A stretch of DNA of 6,593 nt from Betaproteobacteria bacterium UBA3031 (GCA_002367635.1 DFDI01000088.1:92379-98971), one strand, 5' to 3'; positions 1 to 6,202 are shown, numbered from the stretch's first letter. Made by a program: numbers and translations. The notes: generated by a model not told the origin, from the letters alone.

Positions 1-687
1 AATGGTGAGGTTCAGTTGGCCTTTGATCAAGTTCTTTTTGCCATTGGAAGACGAGCTAATTTAAAAGGGTATGGACTAGAAGATATAGACGCCATTTCTG
101 CAGAAGATATCGTTTTGCCCACTAATGATTTTCTTCAAACCAAATTTCCAAATATCTACGCATGTGGAGATGTGACTGGAAGAATGCAATTTACTCATGC
201 CGCTGCTCATCAAGCCTGGCATGCTGCAGTAAATGCGCTATTTGGTCGTTTTAAACAATTCACTATCGACTTCTCATCTGTCCCGTGGGCGACATTCACT
301 CATCCCGAGGTTGCAAGAGTAGGGTTGAATGAGGACGAAGCAAACAAAAAAAATATAGCTTATGAAGCTACTATCTATGGAATAGATGATCTCGATCGCG
401 CGATTGCTGACTCGGAAGACCATGGATTCATCAAGGTTCTGACTCGACCAAAATCTGATCAAATAATTGGCGTCACTATAGTGAGTGAACATGCCTCTGA
501 AATTATTGCTGAATTCGTTCTCGCCATGAAATACAAATTAGGACTTAATAAGATTCTGGCAACCACTCACATCTACCCAACCTTCTCCGAAGCAAACAAA
601 TATGTAGCTGGAGAGTGGAAAAGAAAAAATGCGCCTAAAAAAATTCTAAAAATCCTCGAGATTTACCACCGAGTTCTGCGTCGATAA
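1..687 (+). CDS. Mercuric-reductase-like pyridine nucleotide-disulfide oxidoreductase, 3' part (5' end outside window)
   Basis: This is the C-terminal 228 residues of a class I flavoprotein disulfide reductase; the reading frame is open from base 1, so the start, FAD Rossmann motif and redox-active CxxxxC lie upstream of the window. Visible parts in order: end of the NAD(P)H domain (AIGRRAN, near residue 14), the second FAD motif IYACGDV (about 53-59), then the dimerisation domain (SVPWATFTHPEVARVGL, about 93-109) and the C-terminal motif HIYPTFSE (190-197). In dihydrolipoamide dehydrogenase the catalytic His sits five residues before the Glu of this motif; here that position is Tyr, as in mercuric reductases. 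However, the C-terminal Cys pair that binds Hg(II) in MerA is absent; the tail is Lys/Arg-rich. It is therefore a MerA-like reductase of unknown substrate, probably cytoplasmic. It lies 29 bp before the DUF547 gene and looks co-transcribed with it. The family call is secure; the substrate is not. Confidence 0.93.
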   Translation, partial: NGEVQLAFDQVLFAIGRRANLKGYGLEDIDAISAEDIVLPTNDFLQTKFPNIYACGDVTGRMQFTHAAAHQAWHAAVNALFGRFKQFTIDFSSVPWATFTHPEVARVGLNEDEANKKNIAYEATIYGIDDLDRAIADSEDHGFIKVLTRPKSDQIIGVTIVSEHASEIIAEFVLAMKYKLGLNKILATTHIYPTFSEANKYVAGEWKRKNAPKKILKILEIYHRVLRR

Positions 688-716
688 CCATTTCCCCCAG
701 TTATAAATTTCAAACT

Positions 717-1505
717 ATGAAGTTTGTTCAACTATTCTCAGCGTTAATTATTTTCATTTCCACATCATCAGCTAACGCCTTCGACCACTCCCACTATGAA
801 TTTGATCTGCTGCTGAAAAAGCATGTAACTTGGGATGAAGATGGGGGCACGAGTACTGTCAATTATTTTGGATTTGAACAAAATAAAGGATCTATGGAGG
901 ATTACCTCCAAACAATTGGCTCCGTTTCCAGAAGTCAGTTCGAATCTTTTGAAAAGAAGCAACAGTTGGCATTCCTAATCAATGCTTATAACGCCTATAC
1001 CATCTTCTGGGTTTCCCAACATCATCGGGACATAAAATCTATTAAAGAGTTAGGAACGCTATTTAGAAACCCTTGGAAAAGCAAACGCTTTGATCTTTTC
1101 GGGAACGTAGTCAGTTTAGACTTCATAGAGCATCAACTGATAAGAGAGCCAGGACGGTTTGATGACCCCAGGATTCACATGGCAGTCAACTGCGCCTCAA
1201 TAGGATGTCCCGCGCTGCGACCAGAAGCCTACGAAGCATCGCGTATCAACGAGCAAATGCATGACAGCACCCTACGCTTCCTCTCTGACACAAGCAGAAA
1301 CATATTCAAAGACGGAATATTATTTGTTTCACCGATATTCAAATGGTATGAGGTTGACTTCAAGCGCAAATCAGGCTCTTTACTGAACTGGCTTCGAGAT
1401 TATGAATCCGCCCTAAAAATTGAGCGCGAGTCATTTACCAGTAATCACCTTTTAATCAAATACACAAAATACGATTGGTCACTAAACGAGAGTACTTCCG
1501 ACTAG
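717..1505 (+). CDS. Secreted DUF547 domain protein
   Basis: The product is 262 residues with a Sec signal peptide: Lys at 2, a hydrophobic core at about 4-15, and an AxA site (A19-N20-A21, cleavage before F22). The mature part is a DUF547 domain. Its marks are FLINAYNAYT (86-95, the family's F-INAYNA-T motif), IHMAVNCASIGCPALRP (153-169, with C159 and C164), FKWYEVDF (208-215), and a C-terminal YDWSLN (252-257). DUF547 has no firmly established activity; the conserved Asn and Cys residues suggest a catalytic or ligand site, but that is inference. The protein should be periplasmic or extracytoplasmic. ATG 717 is chosen because it gives the signal peptide directly, although no clear Shine-Dalgarno sequence precedes it; translation may depend on the gene before. 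It is followed after 11 bp by a glycosyltransferase gene. DUF547 genes commonly accompany MerA-like oxidoreductases and TIGR04282/04283 transferases, which matches this layout. Confidence 0.92.
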   Translation: MKFVQLFSALIIFISTSSANAFDHSHYEFDLLLKKHVTWDEDGGTSTVNYFGFEQNKGSMEDYLQTIGSVSRSQFESFEKKQQLAFLINAYNAYTIFWVSQHHRDIKSIKELGTLFRNPWKSKRFDLFGNVVSLDFIEHQLIREPGRFDDPRIHMAVNCASIGCPALRPEAYEASRINEQMHDSTLRFLSDTSRNIFKDGILFVSPIFKWYEVDFKRKSGSLLNWLRDYESALKIERESFTSNHLLIKYTKYDWSLNESTSD

Positions 1506-1516
1506 CGCATCCTCTC

Positions 1517-2206
1517 ATGCCAATAGAACACATCACCTTATCGGTCATTATCCCTGCCTTAAACGAGGAACAACTTCTCCCTTTATTACTTAACGAGCTT
1601 CATACCAAAAAATCGAGTAAAACGGAAATCATTATAGTTGACGGAGGCAGTACAGATAAAACCTTGGAGGTCATACGTTACACAGCAGATCAGATTATCC
1701 ACGCTAAACCTGGTCGAGCAGAACAAATGAACGCTGGGGCAGTCTGTGCAAAAGGAAAATTATTATGGTTCTTGCACGCAGACTCTTCGATTAGCTTTAA
1801 ATTTGAGAATATTATTGAAGCAGCACTACACGACCACTCTTGGGGTTGGTTCGATATGCACTTAAATCATCCGAAGAGAATTTTTAGAATCATTGAGTCC
1901 ATGATGAATCTTCGCTCAAGAGTTACGAGTATTGCTACGGGCGATCAAGGAATTTTTGTTCGTAAAGATGTTTTTTTAGAAATAGGATTTTTCCCATCAA
2001 TTGCGATCATGGAGGATATCGTTTTTTCAAAAAAACTAAAACGAGTAGGAAAACCATTTATCAGTAATGCGCGAATAAAAACATCGGTTCGGCGGTGGGA
2101 GAACAATGGGCCCGTAAGAACAATTTTAAAAATGTGGGCTCTCCGACTATTATTTTTCCTCAGAGCGCCACCAAATTGGTTAAAGAAACAGTACGATCAA
2201 AGATGA
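1517..2206 (+). CDS. TIGR04283-type family 2 glycosyltransferase (arsenosugar/rSAM-selenodomain-associated transferase 2)
   Basis: The product is a GT-A fold glycosyltransferase of 229 residues, near the usual size for the family. Motifs in order: LSVIIPALNEE (8-18, nucleotide-sugar site), VDGGSTD (41-47), GRAEQMNAGA (66-75), LHADS (86-90, the DxD-like metal-binding position), TGDQGIFVRK (141-150) and MED (165-167). GRA-QMNAGA plus LHAD plus GDQGIF is the TIGR04283 signature. Members are linked by gene neighbourhood to radical SAM proteins of the ArsS type and are annotated as arsenosugar biosynthesis transferases; the exact sugar donor is not shown by sequence. ATG 1517 is preferred over an in-frame TTG at 1475, because TTG would overlap the upstream gene and add residues before the beta strand that starts the fold. 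No strong ribosome binding site is seen. The TGA stop overlaps the start of the next gene (ATGA, 2203-2206), suggesting translational coupling with its TIGR04282 partner. Confidence 0.92.
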   Translation: MPIEHITLSVIIPALNEEQLLPLLLNELHTKKSSKTEIIIVDGGSTDKTLEVIRYTADQIIHAKPGRAEQMNAGAVCAKGKLLWFLHADSSISFKFENIIEAALHDHSWGWFDMHLNHPKRIFRIIESMMNLRSRVTSIATGDQGIFVRKDVFLEIGFFPSIAIMEDIVFSKKLKRVGKPFISNARIKTSVRRWENNGPVRTILKMWALRLLFFLRAPPNWLKKQYDQR

Positions 2207-2841
2207 TTGACCATGCCATTCATGAGCCAGACACTTTGATTCAGGTTTTCACTCGGACGCCAGTTGAGGGATCAGTCAAAACAAGACTGATTCCGGAGTT
2301 AGGCTCACGCAGGGCGTGCGAGTTACATCAACGGATGACCCTTCATGCAGTAAAAGTGGCTACAAGCATGTCATCTAAGCTTGAGATTTGGATCACACCA
2401 GATATCAATCATGCATTCTTTAATGCGGTAGGCCCTAATTGTCAGCTAAAGTCCCAAGTTGGCGAATCTCTAGCTGATCGAATGTCTCTTGCCCTTAGCA
2501 AGGGTTTAGAGGACCACAAAAAAGTAATCCTGATTGGATGTGACTGCCCGTCTATTAATCAAGCCATGCTAAAAAGAGCATTTCTTGAACTAGATCGGCA
2601 CGAATACGTATTCATCCCCGTTGAAGATGGAGGATTTTCTTTAATTGGATCGCGCTCGTTCTCCTCAACTATATTTCATAATATCGTGTGGCGCACCAAC
2701 CAAGTTATGAACCAGGTCAGATCAAATCTAAAAAAAAATAATTATACTTGGCAAGAATTGCCTACACTATGGGACGTTGATGAAATCACGGATTACCATC
2801 GACTCTCAAAAGAGATGCCTCAATTAACACATTGCCTTTAA
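2203..2841 (+). CDS. TIGR04282-type (DUF2064) transferase, arsenosugar/rSAM-selenodomain-associated transferase 1
   Basis: The product is 212 residues, a CofC/GT-A-like nucleotidyl- or glycosyltransferase of the DUF2064 family. Motifs in order: FTRTPVEGSVKTRLIPELG (16-34, the family's K-P--G-VKTRL-P-LG phosphate-binding segment, here with Arg in place of the usual first Lys), QVGESLADRM (85-94), LIGCDCPSI (110-118), PVEDGGFSLIG (139-149), WRTNQVM (163-169) and LPTLWDVDE (186-194). These are the diagnostic blocks of TIGR04282 in the expected order. ATG 2203 is chosen because it overlaps the preceding TGA in an ATGA arrangement and lies about 11 codons before the conserved core; an in-frame ATG at 2095 would bury 36 residues in the upstream gene. 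The reaction is not experimentally settled for most members; the role in arsenosugar or related modified-sugar synthesis is inferred from its pairing with the TIGR04283 gene. Confidence 0.9.
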   Translation: MIDHAIHEPDTLIQVFTRTPVEGSVKTRLIPELGSRRACELHQRMTLHAVKVATSMSSKLEIWITPDINHAFFNAVGPNCQLKSQVGESLADRMSLALSKGLEDHKKVILIGCDCPSINQAMLKRAFLELDRHEYVFIPVEDGGFSLIGSRSFSSTIFHNIVWRTNQVMNQVRSNLKKNNYTWQELPTLWDVDEITDYHRLSKEMPQLTHCL

Positions 2842-2897
2842 TGACTGATATGACTTATCTATCATCCTGTGTATACCTTATGCGCGCACAAATCTAA
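2841..2897 (+). other. Possible 18-codon leader ORF between the TIGR04282 and oxidoreductase genes
   Basis: An ATG at 2841-2843 overlaps the final base of the upstream TAA stop (TAATG) and opens an 18-codon frame ending in TAA at 2895-2897, one base before the ATG of the oxidoreductase gene at 2899. The arrangement would let ribosomes restart and be carried to the next gene. The peptide has no recognisable family and no strong ribosome binding site, so this may be chance. Confidence 0.15.
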
Positions 2898-2898
2898 G

Positions 2899-4011
2899 AT
2901 GAAGAAACTTGTCCTCATTGGCGGCGGTCATACTCATTTAGAAACTATTCGGAGACTGGGTGAACAATCATCGATAGATGTTGAGGTGTCATTAATTAGT
3001 AGCGAGGAATACACCCCATACTCAGGAATGCTGCCTGGATTAATATCCGGTCATTACACGTTTGCAGACTGCCACATCAACCTTCAAGAGCTATGCGATA
3101 GATATAAATTTAGGTTTCTCAAAGAGTCCGTAACACAGATCTCACCATATGAGCAGCTGATACATACTCAAAAAAATCAGTATCACTATGATCTTGCATC
3201 CATCAATATCGGATCAACACCGAATCTCTACTCAACAATTGGCGTTAATGAGTGGGCAACCCCGATCAAACCAATTGATCGGCTGATCACAAAAATTGAT
3301 CGTTTCTTAAACGAAGTTAGCAATGCTCCCATGAAACAGAATTTTGAGGTTTCCGTTGTGGGAGGTGGGGCAGCTGGGATCGAAATCTTACTCGCTTTAA
3401 AATATCGCGTAGATGCCTGTGGTTACACCAATCTTAATTTCTCAATGATCACTGGTTCCCAAGATATTTTAGAAACACACCCCATGCCGATTCGGCGGAA
3501 ATTTCACCAAATTCTCCATAAAAAAAATGTAACGACCTACTATGCCAATCCGGTGGTCAGCATATCCAAAGACCATGTTAAAACCGCATCAGGGAAAATA
3601 ATTAAATCCGACCTGACGGTATGGGCTACCGGTGCGGCAGCGAGCACCTGGCCTAAATTGTCAAATCTACCCACGACAAAAGATGGCTTCATTAAAACAG
3701 ATCAATACCTCAAAGTTAAAAATATTAACAATCTCTTTGCCGTTGGAGACATTGGATCTATCGAAGGTTTGCAGTATCCAAAGTCCGGGGTTTACGCGGT
3801 AAAACAAGCTGCAGTGCTTATTAACAACATCAACAACCTAGTGAACGAGAAACCACTTGAGCGATATACACCACAGAAACATGCCCTGGCTTTAATCAGT
3901 GCCGGCAGCAAATATGCCGTTGCCTCGAGGAATATTTTATGTACTAGCGGCAAATGGGTATGGTGCTGGAAAGATCATATTGACCGAAACTTCATGCGAA
4001 AGTTTCGATAG
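2899..4011 (+). CDS. SelD-N-terminal-type pyridine nucleotide-disulfide oxidoreductase (TIGR03169-like), stand-alone
   Basis: The product is 370 residues, an NADH-dehydrogenase-like FAD/NAD(P) flavoprotein. The N-terminal FAD Rossmann motif is LIGGGHTH (6-13); GGGHTH is characteristic of the family found fused to the N-terminus of selenide, water dikinase (TIGR03169, Nterm_to_SelD). Further blocks are YTPYSGMLPGLISGHY (38-53), the second Rossmann motif VVGGGAAG (153-160), WATGAAA (242-248), FAVGDIG (280-286), GVYAVKQA (297-304) and the tail SKYAVASR...WVWCWKDHIDRNFM. That tail is where the SelD domain would start in fusions; here the frame stops five residues after RNFM. No dithiol CxxC is visible, so it is not a disulfide reductase of the thioredoxin-reductase kind. 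ATG 2899 is preferred to an in-frame GTG at 2869 because the Rossmann strand begins directly after it. It sits 57 bp after the TIGR04282 gene and is probably the last gene of the operon. Substrate unknown. Confidence 0.92.
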   Translation: MKKLVLIGGGHTHLETIRRLGEQSSIDVEVSLISSEEYTPYSGMLPGLISGHYTFADCHINLQELCDRYKFRFLKESVTQISPYEQLIHTQKNQYHYDLASINIGSTPNLYSTIGVNEWATPIKPIDRLITKIDRFLNEVSNAPMKQNFEVSVVGGGAAGIEILLALKYRVDACGYTNLNFSMITGSQDILETHPMPIRRKFHQILHKKNVTTYYANPVVSISKDHVKTASGKIIKSDLTVWATGAAASTWPKLSNLPTTKDGFIKTDQYLKVKNINNLFAVGDIGSIEGLQYPKSGVYAVKQAAVLINNINNLVNEKPLERYTPQKHALALISAGSKYAVASRNILCTSGKWVWCWKDHIDRNFMRKFR

Positions 4012-4037
4012 CTGGGGTCGATTAAGAGTGGCCGGGT

Positions 4038-4457
4038 CTAAACTAACCAAACTAGCTCAACTGGCTTTAGAACTCGAAAAAACAAAATAGCATTTTGTCG
4101 GAATTTTCGTCCTATCCGACTTGCCTCAATACTACTTATATTTAATACAAAGAATCCTGATTCAACGGGCCAATTGTCAGAGTCAGGAATACCTAATCCC
4201 AACAAATATTTCATATTTATTACCTTCAAATACCGCAACAACATGCGGCTCCTAGCCTCATTTTCTCGTTCAGTTAAGCGAATGGATTTGGGGTTCTCCC
4301 CAGAAATAAAAGCCCAGCTAGTTACAAACCGATTCCCAAAGAACCAGCTTTGATCCCTGCTCCTTTCGCTAACGCGAAAGTCTACGTAAGACTTTCCAAG
4401 GCAAGCTCTGTATGAGGTTTCCTGATACAAGTCGCCAAAGACTTCCTGAGCTCGCAT
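4038..4457 (-). CDS. DUF3293 domain protein
   Basis: The product is 139 residues, close to the family's usual length, with no signal peptide or membrane segment. The DUF3293 pattern is clear: an N-terminal YQETSYRA (11-18), SWAFISGENPKS (47-58, matching the usual WAF-TA-NP-S block), a Glu-Asn pair at 65-66 in LTERENEAR, GLGIPDSDNWPVESGFFVL (87-105) and the C-terminal FRQNAILFF (119-127). The function of DUF3293 is not known. The gene lies 20 bp downstream of the enolase-superfamily gene on the same strand with no clear ribosome binding site, so it is probably translated from the same transcript. Its stop at 4038 faces the stop of the + strand operon at 4011, 26 bp away. Confidence 0.85.
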   Translation of the reverse strand: MRAQEVFGDLYQETSYRACLGKSYVDFRVSERSRDQSWFFGNRFVTSWAFISGENPKSIRLTERENEARSRMLLRYLKVINMKYLLGLGIPDSDNWPVESGFFVLNISSIEASRIGRKFRQNAILFFRVLKPVELVWLV

Positions 4458-4477
4458 TATAAAAATTTATCGTAAGC

Positions 4478-5629
4478 CTAATTAACTTTGAATTTTTTTA
4501 TTGTTTCTCTGTTGACTTGAATACCAAGCCCAGGAGCATCCGATATTTCAACCATTGAATTCTTATTAAGTGTTAGAGGTCTGTCTACCAGATCATTTCT
4601 AAAAGGATGTGATGATCGATCGTACTCAAAAATGGGTTGTCTCGGGTAAAGCGAATGAACCGTATCGGGAAGTGCCGCTAAAACCTGAAGAGAGGCAGCC
4701 TGCGCGACACCAGAACCCCACACATGGGGGTTCACTTCTATTCCATTCGCTTGAGCTATTATCGCGGCATGCCTTGCTCCAGTAATGCCACCGCAGGAGC
4801 CGATATCAGGCTGTACAATATCAACTGCATGGCGATTCAACAACTCACGAAACCCATAGATAGAGTGTTCATTCTCCCCTCCCGCGATTGGGGTCGTTAA
4901 CTTGGCGCGAAGCTCAATATAGCCATCAATATCTTCCGGTGGAACTGGCTCTTCATACCAACGTAGATCATATTCATCAAGCACTCGCCCTAACCGTAAG
5001 GATTCAGTGCGGCCATAAGCGTGATTCGTATCTACCATGAGTTCAACATCTCGCCCCTCAAGCCCCCGTCCGACTTGGCGCATAACCCTAATGTCATCAT
5101 CAACACCAAAACCAAGTTTAATTTTCATTGCCTTAAACCCGGCCTCATAATGCGCGATGGCTTCTTCGGCCAGCCGCTCTCCCTCATTCTGCCCACTCAA
5201 TCGATAAAAACCTGTGGCGTACGGTTGGACTTGATTTCTGAACCTTCCCCCAATGAGCTGAGAGATTGACACCTCAAAAAATTTTCCTGCAATATCCCAT
5301 AAGGCGATATCTATAGCACTGATCGCCGCCATAACAGACCCCTTACGCCCAAAGTCCCGAGTATGGTTGTACATTTTATGCCAAAGGACTTCTACGTCTG
5401 TTGGATTGGCATCCAAGATCAATGGCTTAAGCGAATGTTCTATAGCTGAGGCAGCTATTTGTGGAGACTCAAGCCCTTGCGCGAAGGCCTCACCCCAACC
5501 CACCAAACCTGTATCAGTTTGAACTTCCACAATAGTGGCCGACCTCACCTTTACCCATCCTTGCGAAAAAGCAAAGGGCTCATCCAAATTACTTTGCAGA
5601 ATGTGTACTTTAACGTCTGTAATTTTCAT
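4478..5629 (-). CDS. Enolase-superfamily enzyme (mandelate racemase/muconate lactonizing family), D-galactarolactone cycloisomerase-like
   Basis: The product is 383 residues starting MKITDVKVHIL; ATG at 5629 is preferred to an in-frame TTG five codons earlier, because MKIT is the usual start of this family. The N-terminal capping domain covers about 1-125 and the barrel the rest. Catalytic and metal residues can be read off: K169-I-K171, D200 and N202 (VDTNHAYG), E226 (WYEEP), E252 (GGENE), D275 (QPDIG) and H302 (PHVWGSG). Their spacing equals mandelate racemase K164/K166, D195, E221, E247, D270 and H297 with a constant offset of +5, so the Lys base, His-Asp dyad and three Mg ligands are all present. 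The HVWGSG block, the C-terminal EYDRSSHPFR and the PGLGI tail resemble D-galactarolactone cycloisomerase; a sugar-acid dehydratase is the main alternative. The substrate is probably an aldarolactone or sugar acid. The enzyme is cytosolic, with a predicted promoter about 65 bp upstream. Confidence 0.93.
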   Translation of the reverse strand: MKITDVKVHILQSNLDEPFAFSQGWVKVRSATIVEVQTDTGLVGWGEAFAQGLESPQIAASAIEHSLKPLILDANPTDVEVLWHKMYNHTRDFGRKGSVMAAISAIDIALWDIAGKFFEVSISQLIGGRFRNQVQPYATGFYRLSGQNEGERLAEEAIAHYEAGFKAMKIKLGFGVDDDIRVMRQVGRGLEGRDVELMVDTNHAYGRTESLRLGRVLDEYDLRWYEEPVPPEDIDGYIELRAKLTTPIAGGENEHSIYGFRELLNRHAVDIVQPDIGSCGGITGARHAAIIAQANGIEVNPHVWGSGVAQAASLQVLAALPDTVHSLYPRQPIFEYDRSSHPFRNDLVDRPLTLNKNSMVEISDAPGLGIQVNRETIKKFKVN

Positions 5630-5669
5630 AAAAACTCGATTCAATAAGACTATTGATTAAACGATACCA

Positions 5670-5894
5670 ATGAAGATATGTTTATATTACTCAGTTATCG
5701 AGAAGACGGAACAAGGGTCAAAAAAAGACGATGCCTAGAAAGACCTAATTGAGGAAGCGACAAAGTCCCTTGGGGATCTGGTATTTATGACATCTTATGG
5801 GAAGCAAGAGTTAGCTAATGGGGCCGAAAATTTTAACCCAAGGTCGGATTGCAGCCCTCATTTACCACCAAGAAGAAGTGCTACTACTCCTTGA
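5670..5894 (+). pseudogene. Doubtful + strand reading frame interrupted by an amber codon
   Basis: From ATG 5670 the frame reads 22 codons (MKICLYYSVIEKTEQG and on), meets TAG at 5736-5738, then continues open for 51 codons to TGA at 5892. The section just after the TAG (KDLIEEATKSLGDLVFMTSY) has a protein-like, Lys/Glu-rich composition. No family is recognised, there is no Shine-Dalgarno sequence before the ATG, and the end overlaps the minus-strand Rap1a/Tai-like gene. It may be a decayed gene, a remnant, or chance. Otherwise the 5630-5883 gap holds only the putative promoter listed separately. Confidence 0.15.
5694..5721 (-). promoter_or_regulatory. Putative sigma70 promoter of the enolase-superfamily gene
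   Basis: On the minus strand TTGACC (5721-5716, five of six matches to TTGACA) is followed after 16 bp by GATAAC (5699-5694, four of six matches to TATAAT). It would start transcription about 55-60 nt before ATG 5629. It is the best -35/-10 pair seen in the 254-bp gap, but it is only a match by eye. Confidence 0.35.
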
Positions 5895-6195
5895 TACAAG
5901 GGAACCCTGCTCTAAGCCCTTGCACTATCAAATAACGCCGAGGGCGGAAAAGATTCTCAGGGTTATTTTCCAGGTAGTCCAAAACGGCCGCGAATGTCGT
6001 GTCACGTATGTTTTCTTCTGGAATACAAAAAAGTCCATTATTCCATTTAAGCCACACATCATCGATGAATGGCTGGGCCGCCTCGCGACCTTTAGGGTGC
6101 TGCATCATCTCAAGCAACTCGTTACCATCAGTTTCTGCTCTCAATAAAGCTGGGAGCAGCAACACCAAACACAATGCCAGATTTATGCGTCTCAT
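5884..6195 (-). CDS. Small secreted Rap1a/Tai-family-like protein
   Basis: The product is 103 residues with a clear signal peptide: MRR, a Leu/Ala-rich core at about 5-18, and cleavage likely after A20 (LRA before ETDG). The mature part of about 83 residues matches the Rap1a/Tai pattern: a leading GNELLEMM (24-31), LFCIPE (55-60), VLDYLENNPE (71-80) and a closing LRAGFPC (94-100). Founding members are periplasmic immunity proteins against type VI secreted amidases, but many family members are orphans with no known partner. The family normally has an earlier Cys pair, including the C-GYI-G block; here that area reads QPFIDDVWLKW with no Cys, leaving C57 and C100 in the mature protein. No effector gene is nearby, so an immunity role is unproven. 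GAGGGG lies 7 nt before the ATG, a strong ribosome binding site. The frame ends in tandem TAG codons. A + strand frame covering the same bases was judged a shadow. Confidence 0.72.
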   Translation of the reverse strand: MRRINLALCLVLLLPALLRAETDGNELLEMMQHPKGREAAQPFIDDVWLKWNNGLFCIPEENIRDTTFAAVLDYLENNPENLFRPRRYLIVQGLRAGFPCIKE

Positions 6196-6202
6196 TCATC
6201 TT

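Noticed and set aside
274..492. Minus-strand frame inside the MerA-like gene.
   Set aside because: It is antisense to clearly conserved coding sequence and has no recognisable motif.
1475..1516. Upstream TTG start for the TIGR04283 transferase.
   Set aside because: It would overlap the DUF547 gene by 31 bp and add residues not typical of the family; ATG 1517 fits the fold start.
3899..4090. + strand frame past the oxidoreductase stop, considered as a frameshifted SelD start (RVAGSK vaguely recalls the SelD N-terminus).
   Set aside because: No Cys/Sec-containing GCGAK-type motif, the frame ends after a few codons, and the DNA is accounted for by the oxidoreductase tail and the well-supported DUF3293 gene on the other strand.
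4082..4098. Hairpin ACAAAAT-AGC-ATTTTGT, followed on the minus strand by a run of T, resembling a rho-independent terminator.
   Set aside because: It lies inside the DUF3293 coding region over the conserved QNAILFF codons, has only one G-C pair in the stem, and on the + strand no T-run follows.
4097..4120. Inverted repeat GTCGGA/TCCGAC with a 12-nt loop just after the + strand operon.
   Set aside because: It is within DUF3293 codons, has a long loop and no T-tract; probably chance.
5764..5778. Short palindrome around TCCC-TTG-GGGA in the intergenic region as a terminator of the Rap1a/Tai-like gene.
   Set aside because: The stem is only 4 bp and no T-tract follows on the minus strand.
5818..6147. 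+ strand frame of 109 codons opposite the Rap1a/Tai-like gene.
   Set aside because: No family resemblance or signal peptide and no ribosome binding site, whereas the minus-strand frame has a signal peptide, family motifs and a strong ribosome binding site.
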